Positions 7,523 to 15,892 of a DNA stretch of 33,802 nt are shown piece after piece. The DNA lies in NCBI RefSeq assembly GCF_030540835.1, contig NZ_JAUOEK010000089.1, positions 1-33,802 on the forward strand, in the 5' to 3' direction. Position numbers and translations under genes: made by a program. The stretch comes from Flavivirga aquimarina (lineage in GTDB: Bacteria > Bacteroidota > Bacteroidia > Flavobacteriales > Flavobacteriaceae). Below the pieces are notes generated by a model that saw nothing but the letters and a program-made list of their open reading frames with translations, did no database searches and had not been told where the DNA came from. Every line of letters starts with the position of its first letter. The stretch's first letter is position 1.

Positions 7523-10500
7523 CTAGAAGTTAAACCCAGCTTTAAATCCAAAACTTCTGGTTGTAGCATAGCTCAAATCCTCTACACCACTTACAAAACC
7601 ATTACCTTGAACAGCTAACTGCTCTGGGTCGAAATGTGGGTTTTCTGTAATAGCAAATAGATTATTTCCTGTGACTGAAAAATTGACATCGGCACCGTCT
7701 TTCAAACCTAAAAAACCATCTTTTAGCCTGAAACTATAACCAATAGCGAACTGGCGTAATTTTAAAAATGAGGCATCATATACATTGTTTTCTTCATGGT
7801 TTCTATCGTAAAATTGTCGGTAATAACTTTCTGCTGAAACGGCTACTGTATTAGGTTGTCCAGATTGTGTGACTCCTTGGGCAATAATACCAGCATCAGG
7901 TCGAAAGGCGGTTTCTGCCAATTGGCCTCCAACATTTCCTAAGGCTCTAGTTCTAGATACAATGTCTCCACCTTGTCTCCAGTCGAATAAGAAACTTAAA
8001 TTCCAGTTTTTATAAGTGAAATTATTATTCCATCCTAAAGTAAAGTCAGGATTATAATTACCGAGTTTTTGTAAATCGTTATCGGCTATAAATCGTCCAT
8101 TATCATCAATGATAAAATCACCATTGTCATTTTTTAAGTACCCTGTACCGTAAAAATCACCAATGCGCCCGCCTTCTTCTACCTGAAACCAAACGGTTTG
8201 ATTCGCGCTATCATAAATTCTGCTGAATGCTAAGGTTAAACGACCCGCTTCTTGTGGTAAATCTTTAATAGTTGATCGGTTGCTGGCAAAATTGAATGTG
8301 GTATGCCATTTAAGGTTTTCATTTTTAATAGGTGTCACACCCAGTATAATTTCAACACCTTGGGTATTTACTTTTCCTCCATTTACAACTTGCTGATTGT
8401 ATCCAGAAGAAATAGCAATAGGTAAAGAGATAATTTGGTCTCTTGTGGTAGCATTATAATAAGTGATATCAAAATTTAAACGGTCTTTAAAAAAACGCAA
8501 ATCTGCTCCAACTTCAAAACTTGTAGTTTGCTCTGGCTTTAAATTGGCATTGGGGATGAAGTCTTGATCGCTAAATGTGGGTTGGCCATTAAAAGGTGTT
8601 TGCGATACAAAAGCACCCGAAGTCTGGTAAGGCCCCGTATCATTACCAACTTGTGCAACACTAGCCCTTAATTTAGCAAATGAAAATATGTCTGGTAATT
8701 CAGTGATGTTTGATAGAATAAAACTAGTTGAAACTGAAGGGTAGAAGAATGATGTATCATCTACCGAAAAGGGTGTCGCTAAAGCACTAGACCAATCATT
8801 TCTTCCTGTAATATCTAGAAACAGGTAGTCTTTATAACCTAATTTTGCGATTCCGTAGAGCGAATTAATACGTTTTTCACTTTCAAATTGAAACACTTCA
8901 ATAGGCGACGCTGCATTATTTAGATTAAAGATTCCTGGTTGCGCTAAATTTACGGTTTGCGATTGTTTTGTGGATGCTGTTTGGTCTAAACGATTTCCAC
9001 CTGCTGAAATATCAAAAGAAAAATCACCAAATGTGTTTTTATAGTTGATTAAAAAATCGGTATTGATTTCCCTAAATTTCACATCATGTTCTGCATAACC
9101 ACCATTTTTAAATCGGTTGCTACTAAAGTGTCGTCTCAGTTGTCGTGTTTCGCTACTATAATCCATACCAGTTCTTAAAGAAACACTTAAATGATTTGTG
9201 ATTTTTTGATTGAGAGCTATGTTTCCAAATATTCTATCGCGTTCAAATGAGTTTCTGTTTTCCAATAAAATGAAATATGGGTTGTCAAAAAACGTATAGT
9301 TGAATGAGTATTGTTGAACCCCTTCTAAACCAGGTTGCCAGTAGTTTTTCAGATTGTTGGTATTTAAAGAGCGAGGGCCCCATGCGACTAAAGAATAATT
9401 CACATTTTCACTACCATAACCGTTAGACGGCCTATTATCACTACTAGAATTTACATAGCTAATAGCGGTATTGATTTCTGTTTTTTCTGAAGGCTTAAAG
9501 TTAAGCTTTGCGCTAACAGTTTGTCTGTCTAAATTCACCCCGGGAATAATAGATTCACTTCTTAAATCTGTAAATGATAATCTGTAATTTCCAGAGTCAA
9601 ATCCGTTTGATATAGCTATATTATTAATGGTTGTAACCCCTGTTTTATAGAAATCTTTTAAATTGTCTGGGTTAGAATTGAATGGTGTTGGTGTAATGGG
9701 TAAACCACTATATAAAGCCGTGTCTCCACCACGAACAAAACTTCCATCAGCTAATTGAACTGGGCTATCGAATTGCGGAATTAAAATGCCTGCGTCCAAT
9801 CTTGGGCCCCAGGAATAAGTAATATTATCGCTTGTTCCTCCTCCAAGTCCATCGACAAATTCGAACAGACCTGATTGTCCTTGGCCATATTCGTTTTGAA
9901 ATTCTGGTAATTTAAAAGCTGAATCTATAGAAACGGATGAATTTAAACTAACCTGAAATCCTTTTTTACTATTGCCATCTTTGGTTTTAATAACTATAAC
10001 ACCGTTTGATGCTCTGGTTCCGTAAAGTGCCGCTGCATTGGCGCCTTTTAAAACGGTTACCGATTCAATATCGTCTGGATTGACTTCCATAGCGCCGTTT
10101 CCAAAATCTATTTCTTGAAATCCGGCAGCTGCTTGATTGGTGAAATTAAAAACTGTTTCGTTATTTATCGGGATGCCATCTACAACAAATAGCGGATTGT
10201 TATTTGAAAATGATGCTTCACCACGAATGGTGATTTTAGAAGACGAACCAACACCTGTAGCGCCTTGTGTAACGGTTATTCCTGCTAATTTTCCTTGAAG
10301 ATTATCCAGGAAGTTTACAGTTTTAACTTCTGTTAAACTTTCAGATGTTATGGCTTGTACGGCATAACCTAATTCTTTGGTTTCGCGTTGTAACCCTAAA
10401 GCTGTAATAACGACTTCATCAAGTGCAGAAGTGTCTTCTATGAGTGCGATATTGATTGTTCTGAGTTTACCAAGAGTTATAATTTGTGTTTTATAACCTA

Positions 10501-10714
10501 TAAACGAAAATTTAAGTTGGTCGGCTTCTGAGGTAACTTTAATGGTGTAATTACCAGTGTCGTCAGTAATGGTGCCTTGATTCGTGTTGGTTGTAATGTT
10601 TACAAAAGGTAGCGGGCTGTTATCTGAAGCATCAGTAACAGTTCCTATAATCGTAATTTGCGCATGACTTATACCAGTTAGAACTAGTAACATGCAAAAG
10701 AATATAGTCTTCAT
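7523..10714 (-). CDS. SusC/RagA-family TonB-dependent outer-membrane transporter
   Basis: A 1063-aa protein with signal peptide MKTIFFCMLLVLTGISHAQ. It has a carboxypeptidase-like regulatory domain at about 20-100 (GTVTDASDNSPLPFVNI and GNYTIKV), a plug (LQGKLAGITVTQ, KITIRGEASF, PLFVVDGIPI, SVTVLKGANAAALYG), a long beta-barrel, and a C-terminal barrel strand ending in GFKAGFNF. It imports a ligand across the outer membrane using energy from TonB-ExbBD, and such genes are present at 18709-20671. The N-terminal domain is the usual one, with no anti-sigma signalling extension. The transporter gene lies between a DUF2064 gene and susD in the arsenosugar locus, which suggests but does not prove an arsenosugar-related cargo. 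Confidence 0.93.
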   Translation of the reverse strand: MKTIFFCMLLVLTGISHAQITIIGTVTDASDNSPLPFVNITTNTNQGTITDDTGNYTIKVTSEADQLKFSFIGYKTQIITLGKLRTINIALIEDTSALDEVVITALGLQRETKELGYAVQAITSESLTEVKTVNFLDNLQGKLAGITVTQGATGVGSSSKITIRGEASFSNNNPLFVVDGIPINNETVFNFTNQAAAGFQEIDFGNGAMEVNPDDIESVTVLKGANAAALYGTRASNGVIVIKTKDGNSKKGFQVSLNSSVSIDSAFKLPEFQNEYGQGQSGLFEFVDGLGGGTSDNITYSWGPRLDAGILIPQFDSPVQLADGSFVRGGDTALYSGLPITPTPFNSNPDNLKDFYKTGVTTINNIAISNGFDSGNYRLSFTDLRSESIIPGVNLDRQTVSAKLNFKPSEKTEINTAISYVNSSSDNRPSNGYGSENVNYSLVAWGPRSLNTNNLKNYWQPGLEGVQQYSFNYTFFDNPYFILLENRNSFERDRIFGNIALNQKITNHLSVSLRTGMDYSSETRQLRRHFSSNRFKNGGYAEHDVKFREINTDFLINYKNTFGDFSFDISAGGNRLDQTASTKQSQTVNLAQPGIFNLNNAASPIEVFQFESEKRINSLYGIAKLGYKDYLFLDITGRNDWSSALATPFSVDDTSFFYPSVSTSFILSNITELPDIFSFAKLRASVAQVGNDTGPYQTSGAFVSQTPFNGQPTFSDQDFIPNANLKPEQTTSFEVGADLRFFKDRLNFDITYYNATTRDQIISLPIAISSGYNQQVVNGGKVNTQGVEIILGVTPIKNENLKWHTTFNFASNRSTIKDLPQEAGRLTLAFSRIYDSANQTVWFQVEEGGRIGDFYGTGYLKNDNGDFIIDDNGRFIADNDLQKLGNYNPDFTLGWNNNFTYKNWNLSFLFDWRQGGDIVSRTRALGNVGGQLAETAFRPDAGIIAQGVTQSGQPNTVAVSAESYYRQFYDRNHEENNVYDASFLKLRQFAIGYSFRLKDGFLGLKDGADVNFSVTGNNLFAITENPHFDPEQLAVQGNGFVSGVEDLSYATTRSFGFKAGFNF

Positions 10715-10777
10715 TTAAAATTTTGAAAATTGTCTATTTGAGCACAGTTGAGAATTCTATCATACAGATAGAACCAT

Positions 10778-10811
10778 AGTGACCTCTCTTGACTGCGTTA
10801 GAGGTGACACT
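10778..10811. repeat. Imperfect hairpin in the gap before susC
   Basis: AGTGACCTCT (10778-10787) pairs with AGAGGTGACACT (10800-10811) apart from a two-base bulge. It lies in the 108-base gap between the DUF2064-like gene and susC. No U-run follows on the minus strand, so it is not a clear terminator. It could set the relative level of susCD against the upstream genes. Confidence 0.5.
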
Positions 10812-10822
10812 ATAAATTTAAT

Positions 10823-11509
10823 TTACAAATGAAGTAGGATAGGAGAGCCTTTGTTGAATTGTTGTTGTAATATGAAGTTTTCAATAGGAAAGAGGTGATT
10901 AAAAACGATCTTTTTCTCTATTGAAATAAATATATTGAGAAGTTGTTTTATGTGAGCTGAAAGTTTTCTGAAACTATCACTAATTATTTTTACATCAGAA
11001 ATAGTGTCGAGATCTGTTAAAACTTCTAGATATGTAATGTTTACTTTTTTTGAAGCATTTAACTTGGCAATACTTCTACTTAAATTTGAGGTTTTCCAAG
11101 GAAGTTTTAAAAATGTTTCGGCTTTGAAATGAGATTTTTTAAGCCCCATTAAATAGAAACCACCATCTGTAGATGGTCCTAAAACGATATCATGTTTTTG
11201 AAGTTTTTTAACTGTTTTTCGGAGGTGGTTGGTCGTTAAATGCGGGGTGTCATTTCCAACGGTGATAACTGTATCAAACCCTTCATTGTAAACAGATTGA
11301 ATGGCATTTGTAAAACGTTCTCCAAATGTATTTCCTACTTGCTGTTTTTCTGAGTATAAAAAATAAGGCAACCCTGCTTTTTTTACAATATTTAAGGTTT
11401 GAGCATTTAGTGCCTCAAACACTTCTTTTGAGGAAATAAATGGTTTTAATACCGCTTCTTTTTCAGCAGAATTTGCAAATACTAATATGGCTGTTTTACT
11501 GTTTTTCAT
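10823..11509 (-). CDS. Diverged DUF2064 transferase-like protein
   Basis: A 228-aa paralogue of the protein at 2599-3234. It keeps VITVGNDTPHLTTNHL (GND at 85-87) and the diagnostic DGGFYLMGL (115-123), and shares the FGERF and LTDLDTISD segments. It lacks the GKxKTRL nucleotide-binding loop: the N-terminus reads FANSAEKEAVLKPF instead. About 45 extra C-terminal residues are hydrophobic/basic and match nothing I know. It may be an inactive partner of the canonical transferase or have a changed donor. It lies between arsS (108-base gap with two hairpins) and susC. Confidence 0.75.
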   Translation of the reverse strand: MKNSKTAILVFANSAEKEAVLKPFISSKEVFEALNAQTLNIVKKAGLPYFLYSEKQQVGNTFGERFTNAIQSVYNEGFDTVITVGNDTPHLTTNHLRKTVKKLQKHDIVLGPSTDGGFYLMGLKKSHFKAETFLKLPWKTSNLSRSIAKLNASKKVNITYLEVLTDLDTISDVKIISDSFRKLSAHIKQLLNIFISIEKKIVFNHLFPIENFILQQQFNKGSPILLHL

Positions 11510-11515
11510 ATTAAT

Positions 11516-11533
11516 TCTCCACGAAGGTGGAGA
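11516..11533. repeat. Hairpin TCTCCAC-GAAG-GTGGAGA
   Basis: A perfect 7-bp stem with a four-base loop, 7 bases upstream of the DUF2064-like ATG. With the hairpin at 11598-11617 it brackets the arsS to DUF2064 gap. Confidence 0.75.
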
Positions 11534-11597
11534 TCTTATTCTTAGTTTTGATTCACATGCTATTTATGCGAAAAAATCATTTTCTTTTTACTTAGAG

Positions 11598-11617
11598 ATT
11601 CCTGCCTTCGCAGGAAT
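11598..11617. repeat. Hairpin ATTCCTGC-CTTC-GCAGGAAT after arsS
   Basis: A perfect 8-bp stem with a CTTC loop directly abuts the arsS stop codon (11618-11620). No U-run follows on the minus strand, so it is more likely a 3'-end stabilising or processing structure, or a repeated palindrome, than a full terminator. Confidence 0.75.
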
Positions 11618-12682
11618 TTATGCAACAACACCTTGGCAACTACTTCCTGCACCTGCGGTACAACCATAGCAATGTTGTGAAATGACAATATTTCGTCCTT
11701 CTAATAATTCTTCATTAAATTCTGAAATATGCTTTGATTTGCTATTAACTGGTAATTCTAACATTTGATTAAAATCGCAATCAAATAAAAACCCATCCCA
11801 ACTTATGGACAACGTATTTGTACACATAACATTTGCTACGGCAGTAGGGTTATAGGCTTCAACAAGTTGATACATATAATCTTCGTAATTTTCTGAAGCA
11901 ATTAAATAATCAAGAAACCGTGCAATGGGTAAATTGGTAATGGCAAAAAGATTGTGAAATTGAATGTTGAAATCTTCTATTAGAGCCTTTTTAAAATCTT
12001 TTTCCATAGCCATTTGGTCACCTGGTAAAAATGCTCCGGATGGATTATAAACCAAGTCGAGTCTTAAATCGCTATCAGGCATACCGTAACCTACTGCATT
12101 AAGCTCTTGCAATGCTTTTATAGATTTATCGAAAACACCATCTCCTCTTTGTTTATCTGTTTTTCCACGAGTCCAATGAGGCATAGAACTTACAACGTGA
12201 ACATTATGCTTTTTGAAGAACTCAGGTAAGTCGTAATATTTTTTATTGGCGCGGATAATCGTCAGATTTGAGCGCACAATAAAGTCTTTAATACCTACTT
12301 TGGCAGCTTCCTCAACAAACCATCTGAAATCAGGATTCATTTCAGGAGCACCACCTGTTAAATCAAGCGTATGTGCTCCAGAGTTTTTAATAACGTCCAA
12401 ACATTGTTGCATGGTTTCGCGAGTCATGATTTCCTTTCGGTCTGGACCTGCATCTACATGACAGTGCTCACAAACCTGATTGCACATGTATCCCACGTTT
12501 ATTTGTAGAATCTCTAGCTTTTTGGCTTTTAAAGGAAACTGGCTTGTTTCAGATATTTTATCTTTAAAAGTAGGTAATTCGCCATTTTGAAAAATCCCAT
12601 TAGATAAAATTTCTAATTGCCGGTTACTTTGAGCTAAATCGCTTTCACGTTTTTGTAATGATTGGGTCTTCAATTTTGTCAT
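11618..12682 (-). CDS. arsS: Arsenosugar biosynthesis radical SAM enzyme ArsS
   Basis: A 354-aa radical SAM enzyme that transfers the 5'-deoxyadenosyl group to dimethylarsenite, making dimethylarsinoyl-deoxyadenosine, the committed step to arsenosugars. The 4Fe-4S motif CNQVCEHC has Cys67, Cys71 and Cys74, followed by LTGGAPEMNP (108-117). The C-terminal Cys-rich (DUF3641-type) region ends with CYGCTAGAGSSCQG (Cys338, 341, 349). Some family members carry selenocysteine; here all are Cys codons and the gene ends in TAA. The gene follows the AhpD-like gene by 68 bases. Family assignment is firm (TIGR04167-type); the reaction is taken from known ArsS biochemistry. Confidence 0.92.
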   Translation of the reverse strand: MTKLKTQSLQKRESDLAQSNRQLEILSNGIFQNGELPTFKDKISETSQFPLKAKKLEILQINVGYMCNQVCEHCHVDAGPDRKEIMTRETMQQCLDVIKNSGAHTLDLTGGAPEMNPDFRWFVEEAAKVGIKDFIVRSNLTIIRANKKYYDLPEFFKKHNVHVVSSMPHWTRGKTDKQRGDGVFDKSIKALQELNAVGYGMPDSDLRLDLVYNPSGAFLPGDQMAMEKDFKKALIEDFNIQFHNLFAITNLPIARFLDYLIASENYEDYMYQLVEAYNPTAVANVMCTNTLSISWDGFLFDCDFNQMLELPVNSKSKHISEFNEELLEGRNIVISQHCYGCTAGAGSSCQGVVA

Positions 12683-12713
12683 ATTCTATTTTCTCCTATT
12701 AAGAACCTTTTTG

Positions 12714-12743
12714 TTTCCCCTTTGGGGAAATGTCCAAAGGACA
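12714..12743. repeat. Double palindrome between AhpD-like gene and arsS
   Basis: Two abutting hairpins, TTTCCCC-TTT-GGGGAAA (12714-12730) and TGTCC-AAA-GGACA (12731-12743), are followed by AAGGGGA, which can also pair with the first CCCCTT. The block occupies most of the gap between the stop of the AhpD-like gene and the arsS start. Confidence 0.75.
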
Positions 12744-12750
12744 AAGGGGA

Positions 12751-13086
12751 TTACCCGTCTAATTTATTTACTTTATTCATCATTTGTACACCATGAACTA
12801 GTGTTGCTCCACTTTTTATAGCAGCTCCTACATGTATGGCTTCCATCATTTCTTCTTTAGTAACACCACGTTGTAGACCATCTTTAGTATAAGCATCAAT
12901 ACAATATGGGCATTGTTCTGTATGTGAAACAGCTAATGCTATCAAAGATTTTTCGCGAGCTGTAAGTGCTCCTTCTTCAAAAACTTTTCCGTAATATTCA
13001 AAGAATTTATTTCCTAATTCTTCACTCCATTCTGTGATTTTTCCAAATTTTCTGAGGTCAGCTGGGTCGTAATATGTTTTTTGCAT
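12751..13086 (-). CDS. Arsenosugar biosynthesis-associated AhpD/CMD-like protein
   Basis: A 111-aa member of the carboxymuconolactone decarboxylase/AhpD family, the small peroxidase-like protein regularly found beside arsS. The redox CxxC sits in HTEQCPYCIDAYTKDG (Cys59, Cys62), preceded by LTAREKSLIALAVS and followed by EAIHVGAAIKSGATLVHG. It could keep the arsenical or the ArsS cluster reduced, but its role has not been shown to my knowledge. It is the first gene of the minus-strand locus. A weak -7-like TATCTTTA lies upstream, so the locus promoter is probably in the 13087-13240 region. Confidence 0.85.
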   Translation of the reverse strand: MQKTYYDPADLRKFGKITEWSEELGNKFFEYYGKVFEEGALTAREKSLIALAVSHTEQCPYCIDAYTKDGLQRGVTKEEMMEAIHVGAAIKSGATLVHGVQMMNKVNKLDG

Positions 13087-13428
13087 AAAATATAATTTTT
13101 ACTAAAGATAAAAATCTATTAAAAGTATGTCGGTAAATTTGTGAATACTTAACAAAAAAAGTTCAACTATTAGTTTTGTTGAAGTAAGGTCTAAACTATA
13201 TAGTTTTAATTTGGTGAAAGGAGAAATAAGTAATACTAAAGAAGAGCACGAATATCACAAATTTTTACGAATCAATTTGTTTGTCGATAGAATTTAAACT
13301 TTAAAAATTTGGTAACTTGTTCTCGTGTTTAATCCTACAGCCTGCATAACTTTAAAGTTATGGATTCGTGTAAATTTGTGTAATTCGTGTCTTTTTATGA
13401 ATGAGTTCAATGTATACAATAGATAACG
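13087..13428. other. Intergenic stretch with a MITE-like repeat
   Basis: This 342-base gap separates the arsenosugar locus from the acyl-CoA dehydrogenase gene. It contains the probable leader of the AhpD-like gene (13087-13240) and the inverted-repeat element described at 13247-13389. I see no coding sequence in it. Confidence 0.6.
13247..13389. repeat. 143-bp element with 27-bp terminal inverted repeats
   Basis: Left arm 13247-13273 starts CACGAATATCACAAAT; right arm 13363-13389 ends AATTTGTGTAATTCGTG. Reverse-complemented, the arms match at 23 of 27 positions. An 18-bp perfect palindrome (CATAACTTTAAAGTTATG, 13345-13362) abuts the right arm. The form is that of a short non-autonomous element or repeated intergenic palindrome. 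It encodes nothing. Confidence 0.75.
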
Positions 13429-14571
13429 TTAATCTCTTATAAGCCCCCTTGAAATTACTATTTTCTGAATTTCAGAAGTGCCTTCATAAATCTGTGTGAT
13501 TTTAGCATCGCGCATAAGGCGCTCCACATGATATTCTTTTACAAAACCATTCCCGCCATGTATTTGTACAGCTTCTACGGTATGTTCCATAGCGACTTTA
13601 GATGCATAAAGTTTAGCCATAGCACTCGATCTATCGTAGTTATTACCCTGATCTTTATCCCAGGCAGCTTTCATAACCAAATAACGAGCTGCTTCAATTT
13701 CGGTATACATGTCGGCTAATTTAAAAGCAATAGCTTGGTGGTTGCATATTTCGGTACCAAAAGCTTTTCGCTCTTTAGAGTATTTTAAAGCTAATTCGTA
13801 AGCTCCAGATGCAATTCCTAAAGCTTGAGAAGCAATACCAATACGTCCACCAGATAAGGTTTTCATAGCAAATCTAAACCCAGAACCGTTAGCGCCAATT
13901 CTGTTTTCCTTAGGTACTTTTACATCGTTAAATTGCAAAGTATGTGTATCGCTTCCACGAATACCCAGTTTGTCTTCTTTAGGTCCAACATGAAAACCTT
14001 TCATGCCTTTTTCAACAATAAAAGCATTAATACCATGAGAACCTTTTTCTTTATCTGTTTGAGCGATTACTAAATACACATCGGCAGAGCCACCATTAGT
14101 AATCCAGTTTTTTGTACCGTTAATTAAGTAGTGGTCTCCTTTATCTATAGCTGTAGTTTTTTGCGAAGTAGCATCACTACCAGCTTCTGGTTCACTTAAA
14201 CAAAAGGCACCAAGAAATTCACCAGTAGCTAATTTTGTTAGGTATTTTTGTTTTTGTTCTTCAGACCCATAAGTTTCTAATCCGTAACAAACCAACGAAT
14301 TATTTACAGAAACCATAACAGAAGCAGACGCATCAATTTTAGATAATTCCTCCATAATAAGGACATACGAAATGGCATCCATGCCGCTACCACCATATTT
14401 AGGATCTACCATAATACCCATAAAACCTAATGCTCCCATTTTTTTAACTAGCTCATTTGGAAATTTTTGTTTATTATCGCGTTCAATAACACCAGGGAGT
14501 AATTCGGTTTGAGCAAAATCGCGAGCAGCATTGCGTATCATGATATGTTCTTCTGAAAGATTAAAATCCAT
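13429..14571 (-). CDS. Acyl-CoA dehydrogenase (short-chain type)
   Basis: A 380-aa flavoenzyme for the first step of beta-oxidation or branched-chain acyl-CoA degradation. Visible landmarks: FCLSEPEAGSDA (FAD/substrate region), KNWITNG, the LGIRGSDT segment, and the catalytic base in QIYEGTSEIQ (Glu363). Length and the C-terminal Glu position fit butyryl/short-chain acyl-CoA dehydrogenases. The start at 14571 gives the standard N-terminus MDFNLSEEHIMIRNAARDF. It is divergent from anmK. Its promoter is visible upstream (14611-14644). It is separate from the arsenosugar locus in function, although on the same strand. Confidence 0.93.
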   Translation of the reverse strand: MDFNLSEEHIMIRNAARDFAQTELLPGVIERDNKQKFPNELVKKMGALGFMGIMVDPKYGGSGMDAISYVLIMEELSKIDASASVMVSVNNSLVCYGLETYGSEEQKQKYLTKLATGEFLGAFCLSEPEAGSDATSQKTTAIDKGDHYLINGTKNWITNGGSADVYLVIAQTDKEKGSHGINAFIVEKGMKGFHVGPKEDKLGIRGSDTHTLQFNDVKVPKENRIGANGSGFRFAMKTLSGGRIGIASQALGIASGAYELALKYSKERKAFGTEICNHQAIAFKLADMYTEIEAARYLVMKAAWDKDQGNNYDRSSAMAKLYASKVAMEHTVEAVQIHGGNGFVKEYHVERLMRDAKITQIYEGTSEIQKIVISRGLIRD

Positions 14572-14610
14572 AATTCTTCAATTTATTGTTGATTTGATAA
14601 AAAATGTATA

Positions 14611-14644
14611 CAAATATAGCTTTTTGGTGTCAAATTTTTAACAA
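14611..14644 (-). promoter_or_regulatory. Bacteroidota-type promoter for acyl-CoA dehydrogenase
   Basis: On the minus strand a TATATTTG -7 element (14611-14618) lies 23 bases downstream of a TTG (14642-14644), matching the Bacteroidota consensus TTTG-N(17-23)-TAnnTTTG at the long limit of spacing. Confidence 0.5.
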
Positions 14645-14665
14645 CTATTGTTATTTTTACACAAT

Positions 14666-15736
14666 ATGATAAAAAATAAATATAATATTATAGGTGTTAT
14701 GTCCGGAACATCGTTAGATGGGGTGGATGTTATTTACGCTCAGTTTGAATTAGATGACGTTAAAGTATGGCATTTTAATATGATATATTCTGAGACAGTT
14801 AGTTATAATTCAAATTGGGAAAAGATACTTCGCAATTTAGTTTTATATGATGCTGTTGAAATACAACAAATAGATAAGGATTATACCAAGTATCTATCAA
14901 CTGTTATTAAAGACTTCATTAATAAAAATAATATAAAAGATATTGATGCTATTTGTTCGCATGGGCATACGGCCTTGCATCAGCCAGATAGAGGTATAAC
15001 ATATCAAATAGGAAATAAACCAATTATGGCTACTTTATTAAATGAAACCATCGTTTGTGATTTTCGAGTTCAAGATGTTGATCTTGGTGGGGAAGGTGCA
15101 CCATTAGTTCCAATAGGTGATAAATTGCTGTTTTCTGAATATGATTTTTGTTTAAATTTAGGTGGTTTTGCAAATATTTCTACTGAGATCGATCGTAACC
15201 GAATTGCTTATGATATTTGTCCGGTAAATATTGTTTTAAACCATTATACTAAATTGGTTGGATTAGATTATGATAATGGGGGCAAAATAGCAGCAACCGG
15301 AATTGTAAATAATGATCTTCTGGATCGTTTAAATAACCTTGTTTTTTATAAAGAAAACTATCCTAAATCTTTAGGCTTAGAATGGGTTAATAAAAATGTT
15401 TTTCCTTTAATTGATTCTTTTCAATTAGAAACAAAAGATATTTTAAAAACTTTTGTAGAGCATATTACTATCCAAATAGCAAAAGAAATAAATAAAAAGA
15501 AAAATAGTTCGGTTCTTATTACCGGAGGGGGTGTTTACAATAACTACTTAATAAATACCCTTAAACAATATTCGAGACACGATATTGTAATTCCTTCAAA
15601 TATGGTTGTAGAGTTTAAAGAAGCATTAATTTTCGGGCTATTAGGAGTGCTTAAATTAAGAAATGAAATCAATTGCTTACAAAGTGTTACAGGAGCTACA
15701 AAAAATCACAGTTCTGGTAAAATATTTATACCCTAA
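14666..15736 (+). CDS. anmK: Anhydro-N-acetylmuramic acid kinase
   Basis: A 356-aa cytosolic kinase that opens and phosphorylates 1,6-anhydro-MurNAc to MurNAc-6-phosphate in cell-wall recycling. Motifs: NIIGVMSGTSLDGVDV at the N-terminus (phosphate loop), ICSHGHTALHQP, LGGEGAPLVPIGD, LNLGGFANIS and VLITGGGVYNNYLI. The frame opens at a TTG at 14648, but the ATG at 14666 (MIKNKYNIIGVMSGTS) gives the usual family N-terminus, and the six earlier codons are promoter-like sequence. It stands alone on the plus strand. Confidence 0.93.
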   Translation: MIKNKYNIIGVMSGTSLDGVDVIYAQFELDDVKVWHFNMIYSETVSYNSNWEKILRNLVLYDAVEIQQIDKDYTKYLSTVIKDFINKNNIKDIDAICSHGHTALHQPDRGITYQIGNKPIMATLLNETIVCDFRVQDVDLGGEGAPLVPIGDKLLFSEYDFCLNLGGFANISTEIDRNRIAYDICPVNIVLNHYTKLVGLDYDNGGKIAATGIVNNDLLDRLNNLVFYKENYPKSLGLEWVNKNVFPLIDSFQLETKDILKTFVEHITIQIAKEINKKKNSSVLITGGGVYNNYLINTLKQYSRHDIVIPSNMVVEFKEALIFGLLGVLKLRNEINCLQSVTGATKNHSSGKIFIP

Positions 15737-15774
15737 AAATAGTAAAAAATTAATATTAAAGGATTTTAGTTTTT

Positions 15775-15782
15775 TATCTTTG
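15775..15782 (+). promoter_or_regulatory. -7 element upstream of the amino-acid dehydrogenase gene
   Basis: TATCTTTG matches TAnnTTTG and is followed by TTAACATAAT, about 110 bases before the start codon. No TTG element is visible at the proper distance upstream, so only the -7 half is supported. Confidence 0.4.
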
Positions 15783-15892
15783 TTAACATAATAATCTAAA
15801 TCATTTTTCTTTATGACTCAACTTTAGCTACACTTAATAAAACTTCGGGAAAAATTAAATTAAGCTATACATGAATCAACTTAAAAGTAGAA

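Noticed and set aside
11487-11669. 60-codon plus-strand frame over the arsS/DUF2064 gap
   Set aside because: It reads antisense through two hairpins and the ends of two real genes.
11618-12682. Selenocysteine in ArsS
   Set aside because: All key positions are Cys codons, the gene ends with TAA and no in-frame TGA or SECIS-like context is needed.
14648-14665. TTG start for anmK
   Set aside because: The six added codons are AT-rich promoter-like sequence and are not part of the family N-terminus; the ATG at 14666 is preferred.
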